Assembly (NCBI GenBank): GCA_036172665.1
Contig: JAYKNF010000018.1
Location: 806,001 to 870,000, forward strand
DNA length: 64,000 bases
Reading direction: 5' to 3'
Source of the DNA: Prosopocoilus inquinatus
Lineage: Eukaryota > Arthropoda > Insecta > Coleoptera > Lucanidae
In this document: piece by piece, positions 40,847 to 53,050 of the stretch
Position numbering within the stretch: position 1 is the stretch's first letter
Layout of the letters: each line of letters opens with the position of its first letter
Translations under genes and position numbers: made by a program
The notes under the pieces: model-generated
Database searches by the model: none
Told to the model about the DNA's origin: nothing
What the model saw: only the letters and a program-made list of their open reading frames with translations

Positions 40847-43061
40847 GAGAACTTCGTATCTCACATCTAAGTTACTGGAGTCCATCGAAACGCCAAATAA
40901 CATGATAGATGAGTAAGGATCGATTAGATACATCACAGGAACAACGCTAATGCGTGTTGTTTCGTTTAAAACTATTTCCAGGTTCTGCTGCGTCCGAGTA
41001 CTTCGTATCTCACGTCAGGGTTACTGGAGTCCATCCAAACGTCAAATAACATGATAGATAAGTAAGGATCGATTAGATACTACACAGGAACAACGCTAAT
41101 GCGTGTTGTTTCGTTTAAAACTATTTCTAGCTTCAGCTGCGTCCGAGAACTTCGTATCTCACATCTAAGTTACTGGAGTCCATCGAAACGCCAAATAACA
41201 TGATAGATGAGTAAGGATCGATTAGATACATCACAGGAACAACGCTAATGCGTGTTGTTTCGTTTAAAACTATTTCCAGCTTCTGCTGCGTCCGAAAATT
41301 TCGTATCTCACATTAGAGTTACTGGAGTCCATCCAAACGTCAAATAACATGATAGATAAGTAAGGATCGATTAGATACATCACAGGAGCAACGCTAATGC
41401 GTGTTGTTTCGTTTAAAACTATTTCCAGCTTCTGCTGCGTCCGAAAATTTCGTTTCTCACATTAGAATTACTGGAGTCCATCGAAACGTCAAATAACATG
41501 ATAGATGAGTAAGGTTCGATTAGATACATCACAGGAACAACGCTAATGCGTGTTGTTTCGTTTAAAACTATTTCCAGCTTCTGCTGCCTCAGAAAACGTC
41601 GTATCTCACATCAGAGCTACTGGAGTCCATCCAAACGTCAAATAACATGATAGATGAGTAAGGATCGATTAGATACATCACAGGAACAACGCTAATACGT
41701 GTTGTTTCGTTTAAAACTATTTCCACCTTCTGCTGCGTCCGAGAACTTCGTATCTCACGTCAGGGTTACTGGAGTCCATCCAAACGTCAAATAACATGAT
41801 AGATGAGTAAGGATCGATTAGATACATCACAGAAACAACGCTAATACGTGTTGCTTCGTTCAAAACTATTTCCAGCTTCTGCTGCGTCCGAAATCTTTGT
41901 GTCTCTCATCAGAGTTACTGGAGTTCATCCAAACGTCAAATAACATGATAGATGAGTAAGGATCGATTAGATACATCACAGGAACAACGCTAATACGTGT
42001 TGTTTCGTTTAAAACTATTTCCAGCTTCTGCTGCGTCCGAAAACGTCGTATCTCACATCAGAGCTACTGGAGTCCATCGATACGCCAAATAACATGATAT
42101 ATGAGTAAGGATCGATTAGATGCAGCACAGGAATAACGCTAATACGTGTTGTTTCGTTTAAAACTATTTCCAGCTCCTGCTGCGTCCAAAAACTTTGTAT
42201 CTCACATCAGAGTTACTGGAGTCCATCCAAACGCCAAATAACATGATAGATGAATAAGGATCGATTAGATACATCACAGGAACAACGCTAATGCGTGTTG
42301 TTTCGTTTAAAACTATTTCCAGCTTCTGCTGCGTGCGAAAATTTCGTATCTCACATTAGAGTTACTGGAGTCCATCGAAACGTCAAATAACATAGTAGCT
42401 AAGTAAGGATCGATTAGATACATCACAGGAACAACGCTAATGCGTGTTGTTTCGTTTAAAACTATTTCCAGCTCCTGCTGCGTCCAAAAACTTTGTATCT
42501 CACATCAGACTTACTGGAGTCCATCCAAACGTCAAATAACATGTTAGATAAGTAAGGATCGTTTAGATACATCACAGGAACAACGCTAATACGTGTTATT
42601 TCATTTAAAACTATTTCCAGCTTCTGCTGCGTCCGAGAACTTCGTATCTCACATCAAAGTTACTGGAGTCCATCGAAACGTCAAATAACATAGTAGCTAA
42701 GTAAGGATCGATTAGATACATCACAGGAACAGCGCTAATACGTGTTGTTTAGTTCAAAACTATTTCCAGCTTCTGCTGCGTCCAAAAACTTTGTATCTCA
42801 CATCAGAGTTACTGGAGTCCATCGAAACGCCAAATAACATGATAGATGAGTAAGGATCGATTAGATACATCACAGGAACAACGCTAATATGTGTTGTTTC
42901 GTTTAAAACTCTTTCCAGCTTCTGCTGCGTCCGAGAACTTCGTATCTCACGTCAGGGTTACTGGAGTCCATCTAAACGTCAAATAACATGATAGATGAGT
43001 AAGGATCGATTAGATACAGCACAGGAACAACGCTAATACGTGTTGTTTCATTTAAAACTAT

Positions 43062-43101
43062 TTCTAGCTTCAGCTGCGTCCTTCTAGCTTCAGCTGCGTC
43101 C
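43062..43101 (+). repeat. Nested 20-bp repeat, 2 copies
   Basis: Two perfect copies, reproduced at 61776-61815 in the duplicate. Confidence 0.95.
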
Positions 43102-44689
43102 GAGAACTTCGTATCTCACATCTAAGTTACTGGAGTCCATCGAAACGCCAAATAACATGATAGATGAGTAAGGATCGATTAGATACATCACAGGAACAAC
43201 GCTAATGCGTGTTGTTTCGTTTAAAACTATTTCCAGGTTCTGCTGCGTCCGAGTACTTCGTATCTCACGTCATGGTTACTGGAGTCCATCCAAACGTCAA
43301 ATAACATGATAGATAAGTAAGGATCGATTAGATACTACACAGGAACAACGCTAATGCGTGTTGTTTCGTTTAAAACTATTTCTAGCTTCAGCTGCGTCCG
43401 AGAACTTCGTATCTCACATCTAAGTTACTGGAGTCCATCGAAACGCCAAATAACATGATAGATGAGTAAGGATCGATTAGATACATCACAGGAACAACGC
43501 TAATGCGTGTTGTTTCGTTTAAAACTATTTCCAGCTTCTGCTGCGTCCGAAAATTTCGTATCTCACATTAGAGTTACTGGAGTCCATCGAAACGTCAAAT
43601 AACATGATAGATGAGTAAGGATCGACTAGATACATCACAGGAACAACGCTAATACGTGTTGTTTCGTTCAAAACTATTTCCAGCTTCTGCTGCGTCAGAA
43701 AATTTCGTTTCTCACATTAGAATTACTGGAGTCCATCGAAACGTCAAATAACATGATAGATGAGTAAGGATCGATTAGATACATCACAGGAACAACGCTA
43801 ATGCGTGTTGTTTCGTTTAAAAGTATTTCCAGCTTCTGCTGCCTCAGAAAACGTCGTATCTCACATCAGAGCTACTGGAGTCCATCGAAACGCCAAATAA
43901 CATGATAGATGAGTAAGGGTCGATTAGATACATCACAGGAACAACGCTAATGCGTGTTGTTTCGTTTAAAACTATTTCTAGCTTCAGCTGCGTCCGAGAA
44001 CTTCGTATCTCACATCTAAGTTACTGGAGTCCATCCAAACGTCAAATAACATGATAGATAAGTAAGGATCGATTAGATACATCACAGGAACAACGCTAAT
44101 GCGTGTTGTTTCGTTTAAAACTATTTCCAGCTTCTGCTGCGTCCGAAAATTTCGTTTCTCACATTAGAATTACTGGAGTCCATCGAAACGTCAAATAACA
44201 TGATAGATGAGTAAGGATCGATTAGATACATCACAGGAACAACGCTAATGCGTGTTGTTTCGTTTAAAACTATTTCCAGCTTCTGCTGCCTCAGAAAACG
44301 TCGTATCTCACATCAGAGCTACTGGAGTCCATCGAAACGCCAAATAACATGATGGATGAGTAAGGATCGATTAGATACATCACAGGAACAACGTTAATGC
44401 GTGTTGTTTCGTTTAAAACTATTTCCAGGTTCTGCTGCGTCCAAAAACTTTGTATCTCAGATCAGAGTTACTGGAGTACATCCAAACGTCAAATAACATG
44501 ATAGATGAGTAAGGATCGATTAGATACATCACAGGAACAACGCTAATACGTGTTGTTTCGTTTAAAACTATTTCCAGCTTCTGCTGCGTCCGAGAACTTC
44601 GTATCTCACGTCAGGGTTACTGGAGTCCATCCAAACGTCAAATAACATGATAGATAAGTAAGGATCGATTAGATACATCACAGGAACAA

Positions 44690-45670
44690 CGCTAATGCGT
44701 GTTGTTTCGTTTTAAACTATTTCCAGTTTCTGCTGCGTCCGAAATCTTTGTATCTCTCATCAGAGTTACTGGAGTCCATCCAAACGTCAAATAACATGAT
44801 AGATGAGTAAGGATCGATTAGATACATCACAGGAACAACGCTAATACGTGTTGTTTCGTTCAAAACTATTTCCAGCTTCTGCTGCGTCCGAAAACGTCGT
44901 ATCTCACATCAGAGCTACTGGAGTCCATCGATACGCCAAATAACATGATATATGAGTAAGGATCGATTAGATGCAGCACAGGAATAACGCTAATACGTGT
45001 TGCTTCGTTCAAAACTATTTCCAGCTTCTGCTGCGTCCGAAACCTTTGTGTCTCTCTTCAGAGTTACTGGAGTCCATCCAAATGTCAAATAACATGATAG
45101 ATGAGTAAGGATCGATTAGATACATCACAGGAACAACGCTAATACGTGTTGTTTCGTTTAAAACTATTTCCAGCTTCTGCTGCGTCCGAGAACTTCGTAT
45201 CTCACATCAGGGTTACTGGAGTCCATCCAAACGTCAAATAACATGATAGATAAGTAAAGATCGATTAGATACATCACAGGAACAACGCTAATGCGGTGTT
45301 GTTTCGTTTAAAACTATTTCCAGCTTCTGCTGCGTCCGAAAATTTCGTATCTCACATTAGAGTTACTGGAGTCCATCGAAACGTCAAATAACATGATAGA
45401 TGAGTAAGGATCGACTAGATACATCACAGGAACAACGCTAATACGTGTTGTTTCGTTCAAAACTATTTCCAGCTTCTGCTGCGTCAGAAAATTTCGTTTC
45501 TCACATTAGAATTACTGGAGTCCATCGAGACGTCAAATAACATGATAGATGAGTAAGGATCGATTAGATACATCACAGGAACAACGCTAATGCGTGTTGT
45601 TTCGTTTAAAACTATTTCCAGCTTCTGCTGCCTCAGAAAACGTCGTATCTCACATCAGAGCTACTGGAGT
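44690..45670 (+). repeat. Block recurring at 47.08-48.05 kb (16 units later)
   Basis: The GATACGCC unit at 44929 and its counterpart at 47314 are 2385 bp apart (16 x 149 plus the 1-bp insertion at 45295). The order of neighbours is the same, including GATCGACTAG, GCGTCAGAAAATTTCG and the rare ATCGAGACGTC (about 45525 and 47910). The earlier copy has private changes: AAAGATCG and GCGGTG. Confidence 0.8.
45295..45295 (+). other. 1-bp insertion in a unit
   Basis: GCGGTGTTG occurs here instead of GCGTGTTG, adding one G. It is the only single-base gain I found in the window and is needed for the register arithmetic. The matching position in the second large copy falls just outside the window. Confidence 0.9.
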
Positions 45671-47799
45671 CCATCGAAACCCCAAATAGCATGATAGATG
45701 AGTAAGGATCGATTAGATACATCACAGGAACAACGCTAATGCGTGTTGTTTCGTTTAAAACTATTTCTAGCTTCAGCTGCGTCCGAGAACTTCGTATCTC
45801 ACATCTAAGTTACTGGAGTCCATCGAAACGCCAAATAACATGATAGATGAGTAAGGATCGATTAGATACATCACAGGAACAACGCTAATGCGTGTTGTTT
45901 CGTTTAAAACTATTTCCAGCTTCTGCTGCGTCCGAAAATTTCGTATCTCACATTAGAGTTACTGGAGTCCATCCAAACGTCAAATAACATGATAGATAAG
46001 TAAGGATCGATTAGATACATCACAGGAACAACGCTAATGCGTGTTGTTTCGTTTAAAACTATTTCCAGCTTCTGCTGCGTCCGAAAATTTCGTTTCTCAC
46101 ATTAGAATTACTGGGGTCCATCGAAACGTCAAATAACATGATAGATGAGTAAGGATCGATTAGATACATCACAGGAACAACGCTAATGCGTGTTGTTTCG
46201 TTTAAAACTATTTCCAGCTTCTGCTGCCTCAGAAAACGTCGTATCTCACATCAGAGCTACTGGAGTCCATCGAAACGCCAAATAACATGATGGATGAGTA
46301 AGGATCGATTAGATACATCACAGGAACAACGCTAATGCGTGTTGTTTCGTTTAAAACTATTTCCAGGTTCTGCTGCGTCCAAAAACTTTGTATCTCACAT
46401 CAGAGTTACTGGAGTCCATCCAAACGTCAAATAACATGATAGATGAGTAAGGATCGATTAGATACATCACAGGAACAACGCTAATACGTGTTGTTTCGTT
46501 TAAAACTATTTCCAGCTTCTGCTGCGTCCGAGAACTTCGTATCTCACGTCAGGGTTACTGGAGTCCATCCAAACGTCAAATAACATGATAGATAAGTAAG
46601 GATCGATTAGATACATCACAGGAACAACGCTAATGCGTGTTGTTTCGTTTAAAACTATTTCCAGCTTCTGCTGCGTGCGAAAATTTCGTATCTCACATTA
46701 GAGTTACTGGAGTCCATCGAAACGTCAAATAACATAGTAGCTAAGTAAGGATCGATTAGATACATCACAGGAACAACGCTAATGCGTGTTGTTTTGTTTA
46801 AAACTATTTCCAGCTTTTGCTGCGTCCGAAAATTTCGTATCTCACATTAGAGTTACTGGAGTCCATCCAAACGTCAAATAACATGATAGATAAGTAAGGA
46901 TCGATTAGATACATCACAGGAACAACGCTAATGCGTGTTGTTTCGTTTAAAACTATTTCCAGCTTCTGCTGCGTCCGAAAATTTCGTTTCTCACATTAGA
47001 ATTACTGGAGTCCATCGAAACGTCAAATAACATGATAGATGAGTAAGGATCGATTAGATACATCACAGGAACAACGCTAATGCGTGTTGTTTCGTTTAAA
47101 ACTATTTCCAGTTTCTGCTGCGTCCGAAATCTTTGTGTCTCTCATCAGAGTTACTGGAGTCCATCCAAACGTCAAATAACATGATAGATGAGTAAGGATC
47201 GATTAGATACATCACAGGAACAACGCTAATACGTGTTGTTTCGTTCAAAACTATTTCCAGCTTCTGCTGCGTCCGAAAACGTCGTATCTCACATCAGAGC
47301 TACTGGAGTCCATCGATACGCCAAATAACATGATATATGAGTAAGGATCGATTAGATGCAGCACAGGAATAACGCTAATACGTGTTGCTTCGTTCAAAAC
47401 TATTTCCAGCTTCTGCTGCGTCCGAAATCTTTGTGTCTCTCTTCAGAGTTACTGGAGTCCATCCAAACGTCAAATAACATGATAGATGAGTAAGGATCGA
47501 TTAGATACATCACAGGAACAACGCTAATACGTGTTGTTTCGTTTAAAACTATTTCCAGCTTCTGCTGCGTCCGAGAACTTCGTATCTCACGTCAGGGTTA
47601 CTGGAGTCCATCCAAACGTCAAATAACATGATAGATAAGTAAGGATCGATTAGATACATCACAGGAACAACGCTAATGCGTGTTGTTTCGTTTAAAACTA
47701 TTTCCAGCTTCTGCTGCGTCCGAAAATTTCGTATCTCACATTAGAGTTACTGGAGTCCATCGAAACGTCAAATAACATGATAGATGAGTAAGGATCGAC

Positions 47800-50700
47800 T
47801 AGATACATCACAGGAACAACGCTAATACGTGTTGTTTCGTTCAAAACTATTTCCAGCTTCTGCTGCGTCAGAAAATTTCGTTTCTCACATTAGAATTACT
47901 GGAGTCCATCGAGACGTCAAATAACATGATAGATGAGTAAGGATTAGATACATCACAGGAACAACGCTAATGCGTGTTGTTTCGTTTAAAACTATTTCCA
48001 GCTTCTGCTGCCTCAGAAAACGTCGTATCTCACATCAGAGCTACTGGAGTCCATCGAAACGCCAAATAACATGATAGATGAGTAAGGATCGATTAGATAC
48101 ATCACAGGAACAACGCTAATGCGTGTTGTTTCGTTTAAAACTATTTCTAGCTTCAGCTGCGTCCGAGAACTTCGTATCTCACATCTAAGTTACTGGAGTC
48201 CATCGAAACGCCAAATAACATGATAGATGAGTAAGGATCGATTAGATACATCACAGGAACAACGCTAATGCGTGTTGTTTCGTTTAAAACTATTTCCAGC
48301 TTCTGCTGCGTCCGAGAACTTCGTATCTCACGTCAGGGTTACTGGAGTCCATCCAAACGTCAAATAACATGATAGATGAGTAAGGATCGATTAGATACAT
48401 CACAGGAACAACGCTAATGCGTGTTGTTTCGTTTAAAACTATTTCCAGGTTCTGCTGCGTCCAAAAACTTTGTATCTCACATCAGAGTTACTGGAGTCCA
48501 TCCAAACGTCAAATAACATGATAGATGAGTAAGGATCGATTAGATACATCACAAAAACAACGCTAATACGTGTTGTTTCGTTTAAAACTATTTCCAGCTT
48601 CTGCTGCGTCCGAGAACTTCGTATCTCACGTCAGGGTTACTGGAGTCCATCCAAACGTCAAATAACATGATAGATGAGTAAGGATCGATTAGATACATCA
48701 CAGAAACAACGCTAATACGTGTTGCTTCGTTCAAAACTATTTCCAGCTTCTGCTGCGTCCGAAATCTTTGTGTCTCTCATCAGAGTTACTGGAGTCCATC
48801 CAAACGTCAAATAACATGATAGATGAGTAAGGATCGATTAGATGCATCACAGGAACAACGCTAATATGTGTTGTTTCGTTTAAAACTATTTCCAGCTTCT
48901 GCTGCGTCCGAAAACGTCGTATCTCACATCAGAGCTACTGGAGTCCATCGAAACGCCAAATAACATGATAGATGAGTAAGGATCGATTAGATACATCACA
49001 GGAACAACGCTAATGCGTGTTGTTTCGTTCAAAACTATTTCCAGCTTCTGCTGCGTCCGAAAACGTCGTATCTCATATCAGAGCTACTGGAGTCCATCGA
49101 TACGCCAAATAACATGATATATGAGTAAGGATCGATTAGATGCAGCACAGGAATAACGCTAATACGTGTTGCTTCGTTCAAAACTATTTCCAGCTTCTGC
49201 TGCGTCCGAAATCTTTGTGTCTCTCTTCAGAGTTACTGGAGTCCATCCAATCGTCAAATAACATGATAAATGAGTAAGGATCGATTAGATACATCACAGG
49301 AACAACGCTAATACGTGTTGCTTCGTTTAAAACTATTTCCAGCTTCTGCTGCGTCCGAAAACGTCGTATCTCACATCAGAGCTACTGGAGTCCATCGAAA
49401 CGCCAAATAACATGATAGATGAGTAAGGATCGATTAGATACATCACAGGAACAACGCTAATGCGTGTTGTTTCGTTTAAAACTATTTCCAGGTTCTGCTG
49501 CGTCCAAAAACTTTGTATCTCACATCAGAGTTACTGGAGTCCATCCAAACGTCAAATAACATGACAGATGAGTAAGGATCGATTAGATACATCACAGGAA
49601 CAACGCTAATACGTGTTGTTTCGTTTAAAACTATTTCCAGCTTCTGCTGCGTCCGAGAACTTCGTACATCACGTCAGGGTTACTGGAGTCCATCCAAACG
49701 TCAAATAACATGATAGATGAGTAAGGATCGATTAGATACATCACAGGAACAACGCTAATACGTGTTGTTTCGTTCAAAACTATTTCCAGCTTCTGCTGCG
49801 TCAGAAAATTTCGTTTCTCACATTAGAATTACTGGAGTCCATCGAGACGTCAAATAACATGATAGATGAGTAAGGATTAGATACATCACAGGAACAACGC
49901 TAATTCGTGTTGTTTCGTTTAAAACTATTTCCAGCTTCTGCTGCCTCAGAAAACGTCGTATCTCACATCAGAGCTACTGGAGTCCATCGAAACGCCAAAT
50001 AACATGATAGATGAGTAAGGATCGATTAGATACATCACAGGAACAACGCTAATGCGTGTTGTTTCGTTTAAAACTATTTCTAGCTTCAGCTGCGTCCGAG
50101 AACTTCGTATCTCACATCTAAGTTACTGGAGTCCATCGAAACGCCAAATAACATGATAGATGAGTAAGGATCGATTAGATACATCACAGGAACAACGCTA
50201 ATGGGTGTTGTTTCGTTTAAAACTATTTCCAGCTTCTGCTGCGTCCGAGAACTTCGTATCTCACGTCAGGGTTACTGGAGTCCATCCAAACGTCAAATAA
50301 CATGATAGATGAGTAAGGATCGATTAGATACATCACAGGAACAACGCTAATGCGTGTTGTTTCGTTTAAAACTATTTCCAGGTTCTGCTGCGTCCAAAAA
50401 CTTTGTATCTCACATCAGAGTTACTGGAGTCCATCCAAACGTCAAATAACATGATAGATGAGTAAGGATCGATTAGATACATCACAGGAACAACGCTAAT
50501 ACGTGTTGTTTCGTTTAAAACTATTTCCAGCTTCTGCTGCGTCCGAGAACTTCGTATCTCACGTCAGGGTTACTGGAGTCCATCCAAACGTCAAATAACA
50601 TGATAGATGAGTAAGGATCGATTAGATACATCACAGAAACAACGCTAATACGTGTTGCTTCGTTCAAAACTATTTCCAGCTTCTGCTGCGTCCGAAATCT

Positions 50701-51665
50701 TTGTGTCTCTCATCAGAGTTACTGGAGTCCATCCAAACGTCAAATAACATGATAGATGAGTAAGGATCGATTAGATACATCACAGGAACAACGCTAATAC
50801 GTGTTGTTTCGTTTAAAACTATTTCCAGCTTCTGCTGCGTCCGAAAACGTCGTATCTCACATCAGAGCTACTGGAGTCCATCGAAACGCCAAATAACATG
50901 ATAGATGAGTAAGGATCGATTAGATACATCACAGGAACAACGCTAATGCGTGTTGTTTCGTTCAAAACTATTTCCAGCTTCTGCTGCGTCCGAAAACGTC
51001 GTATCTCATATCAGAGCTACTGGAGTCCATCGATACGCCAAATAACATGATATATGAGTAAGGATCGATTAGATGCAGCACAGGAATAACGCTAATACGT
51101 GTTGCTTCGTTCAAAACTATTTCCAGCTTCTGCTGCGTCCGAAATCTTTGTGTCTCTCTTCAGAGTTACTGGAGTCCATCCAATCGTCAAATAACATGAT
51201 AAATGAGTAGGGATCGATTAGATACATCACAGGAACAACGCTAATACGTGTTGTTTCGTTTAAAACTATTTCCAGCTTCTGCTGCGTCCGAAAACGTCGT
51301 ATCTCACATCAGAGCTACTGGAGTCCATCGAAACGCCAAATAACGTGATAGATGAGTAAGGATCGATTAGATACATCACAGGAACAACGCTAATGCGTGT
51401 TGTTTCGTTTAAAACTATTTCCAGGTTCTGCTGCGTCCAAAAACTTTGTATCTCACATCAGAGCTACTGGAGTCCATCCAAACGTCAAATAACATGACAG
51501 ATGAGTAAGGATCGATTAGATACATCACAGGAACAACGCTAATACGTGTTGTTTCGTTTAAAACTATTTCCAGCTTCTGCTGCGTCCGAGAACTTCGTAT
51601 CTCACGTCAGGGTTACTGGAGTCCATCCAAACGTCAAATAACATGATAGATGAGTAAGGATCGAT
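47800..51665 (+). repeat. Tandem duplication of 13 units (1933 bp)
   Basis: 47800-49732 and 49733-51665 abut. Both copies share a 4-bp loss (GTAAGGATTAG, at 47943 and 49876), ATCGAGACGTC, CTCATATCAG in the GATACGCC unit (49098 and 51031 for CGAT), CCAATCGTC with GATAAATGAG, and CATGACAGATG. The spacing is 1933 bp, which is 13 x 149 minus the 4-bp deletion contained in each unit. Private changes include TCACAAAAAC near 48553, GGGTGTTG near 50204 and GTACATCACG near 49666. Confidence 0.92.
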
Positions 51666-52599
51666 TAGATACATCACAGAAACAACGCTAATACGTGTTG
51701 CTTCGTTCAAAACTATTTCCAGCTTCTACTGCGTCCGAAATCTTTGTGTCTCTCATCAGAGTTACTGGAGTCCATCCAAACGTCAAATAACATGATAGAT
51801 GAGTAAGGATCGATTAGATACATCACAGGAACAACGCTAATACGTGTTGTTTCGTTTAAAACTATTTCCAGCTTCTGCTGCGTCCGAAAACGTCGTATCT
51901 CACATCAGAGCTACTGGAGTCCATCGATACGCCAAATAACATGATATATGAGTAAGGATCGATTAGATGCAGCACAGGAATAACGCTAATACGTGTTGTT
52001 TCGTTTAAAACTATTTCCAGCTCCTGCTGCGTCCAAAAACTTTGTATCTCACATCAGAGTTACTGGAGTCCATCCAAACGCCAAATAACATGATAGATGA
52101 ATAAGGATCGATTAGATACATCACAGGAACAACGCTAATGCGTGTTGTTTCGTTTAAAACTATTTCCAGCTTCTGCTGCGTGCGAAAATTTCGTATCTCA
52201 CATTAGAGTTACTGGAGTCCATCGAAACGTCAAATAACATAGTAGCTAAGTAAGGATCGATTAGATACATCACAGGAACAACGCTAATGCGTGTTGTTTC
52301 GTTTAAAACTATTTCCAGCTCCTGCTGCGTCCAAAAACTTTGTATCTCACATCAGACTTACTGGAGTCCATCCAAACGTCAAATAACATGTTAGATAAGT
52401 AAGGATCGTTTAGATACATCACAGGAACAACGCTAATACGTGTTATTTCATTTAAAACTATTTCCAGCTTCTGCTGCGTCCGAGAACTTCGTATCTCACA
52501 TCAAAGTTACTGGAGTCCATCGAAACGCCAAATAACATGATATATGAGTAAGGATCGATGAGATACATCACAGGAACAACGCTAATGCGTGTTGTTTCG

Positions 52600-53050
52600 T
52601 TTAAAACTATTTCCAGGTTCTGCTGCGTCCGAGAACTTCGTATCTCACGTCAGGGTTACTGGAGTCAATCCAAACGTCAAATAACATGATAGATAAGTAA
52701 GGATCGATTAGATACATCACAGGAACAACGCTAATGCATGTTGTTTCGTTTAAAACTATTTCCAGCTCCTGCTGCGTCCAAAAACTTTGTATCTCACATC
52801 AGACTTACTGGAGTCCATCCAAACGTCAAATAACATGATAGATGAGTAAGGATCGATTAGATACATCACAGGATAACGCTAATGCGTGTTGTTTCGTTTA
52901 AAACTATTTCCAGGTTCTGCTGCGTCCGAGAACTTCGTATCTCACGTCAGGGTTACTGGAGTCAATCCAAACGTCAAATAACATGATAGATAAGTAAGGA
53001 TCGATTAGATACATCACAGGAACAACGCTAATGCGTGTTGTTTCGTTTAA
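52600..53050 (+). repeat. Two-unit duplication marked by GTCAATCC and a 1-bp loss
   Basis: GTCAATCCAAACG occurs at 52664 and 52961, 297 bp apart (two units minus one base). The missing base is in CAGGATAACGC at about 52873, the same change as at about 8914. Confidence 0.8.

Larger units (their letters stand above)
36180..45286 (+). repeat. 9.1-kb block, first copy of an 18,714-bp-spaced duplication
   Basis: Markers pair with the region 54894-64000 at a constant 18714 bp: AAACCTTTG (36301/55015), CCTTCTGCAG (37921/56635), AAGGTTCGAT (41511/60225), CATGGTTACT (43271/61985), GAGTACATCC (44474/63188), and all three nested 20-mer arrays with copy numbers 2, 4, 2. By eye I saw nine substitutions in the block: 36348, 37201, 38394, 40513, 41300, 42824, 42830, 43919 and the local context near 36350. 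18714 equals 125 x 149 plus 89, and 89 is the sum of all intervening indels, so every difference in register is explained. The left boundary, between about 36175 and 36190, is where the preceding units stop matching. Internally, GATACGCC units lie at 36932, 38273, 40081 and 42078. Confidence 0.95.
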
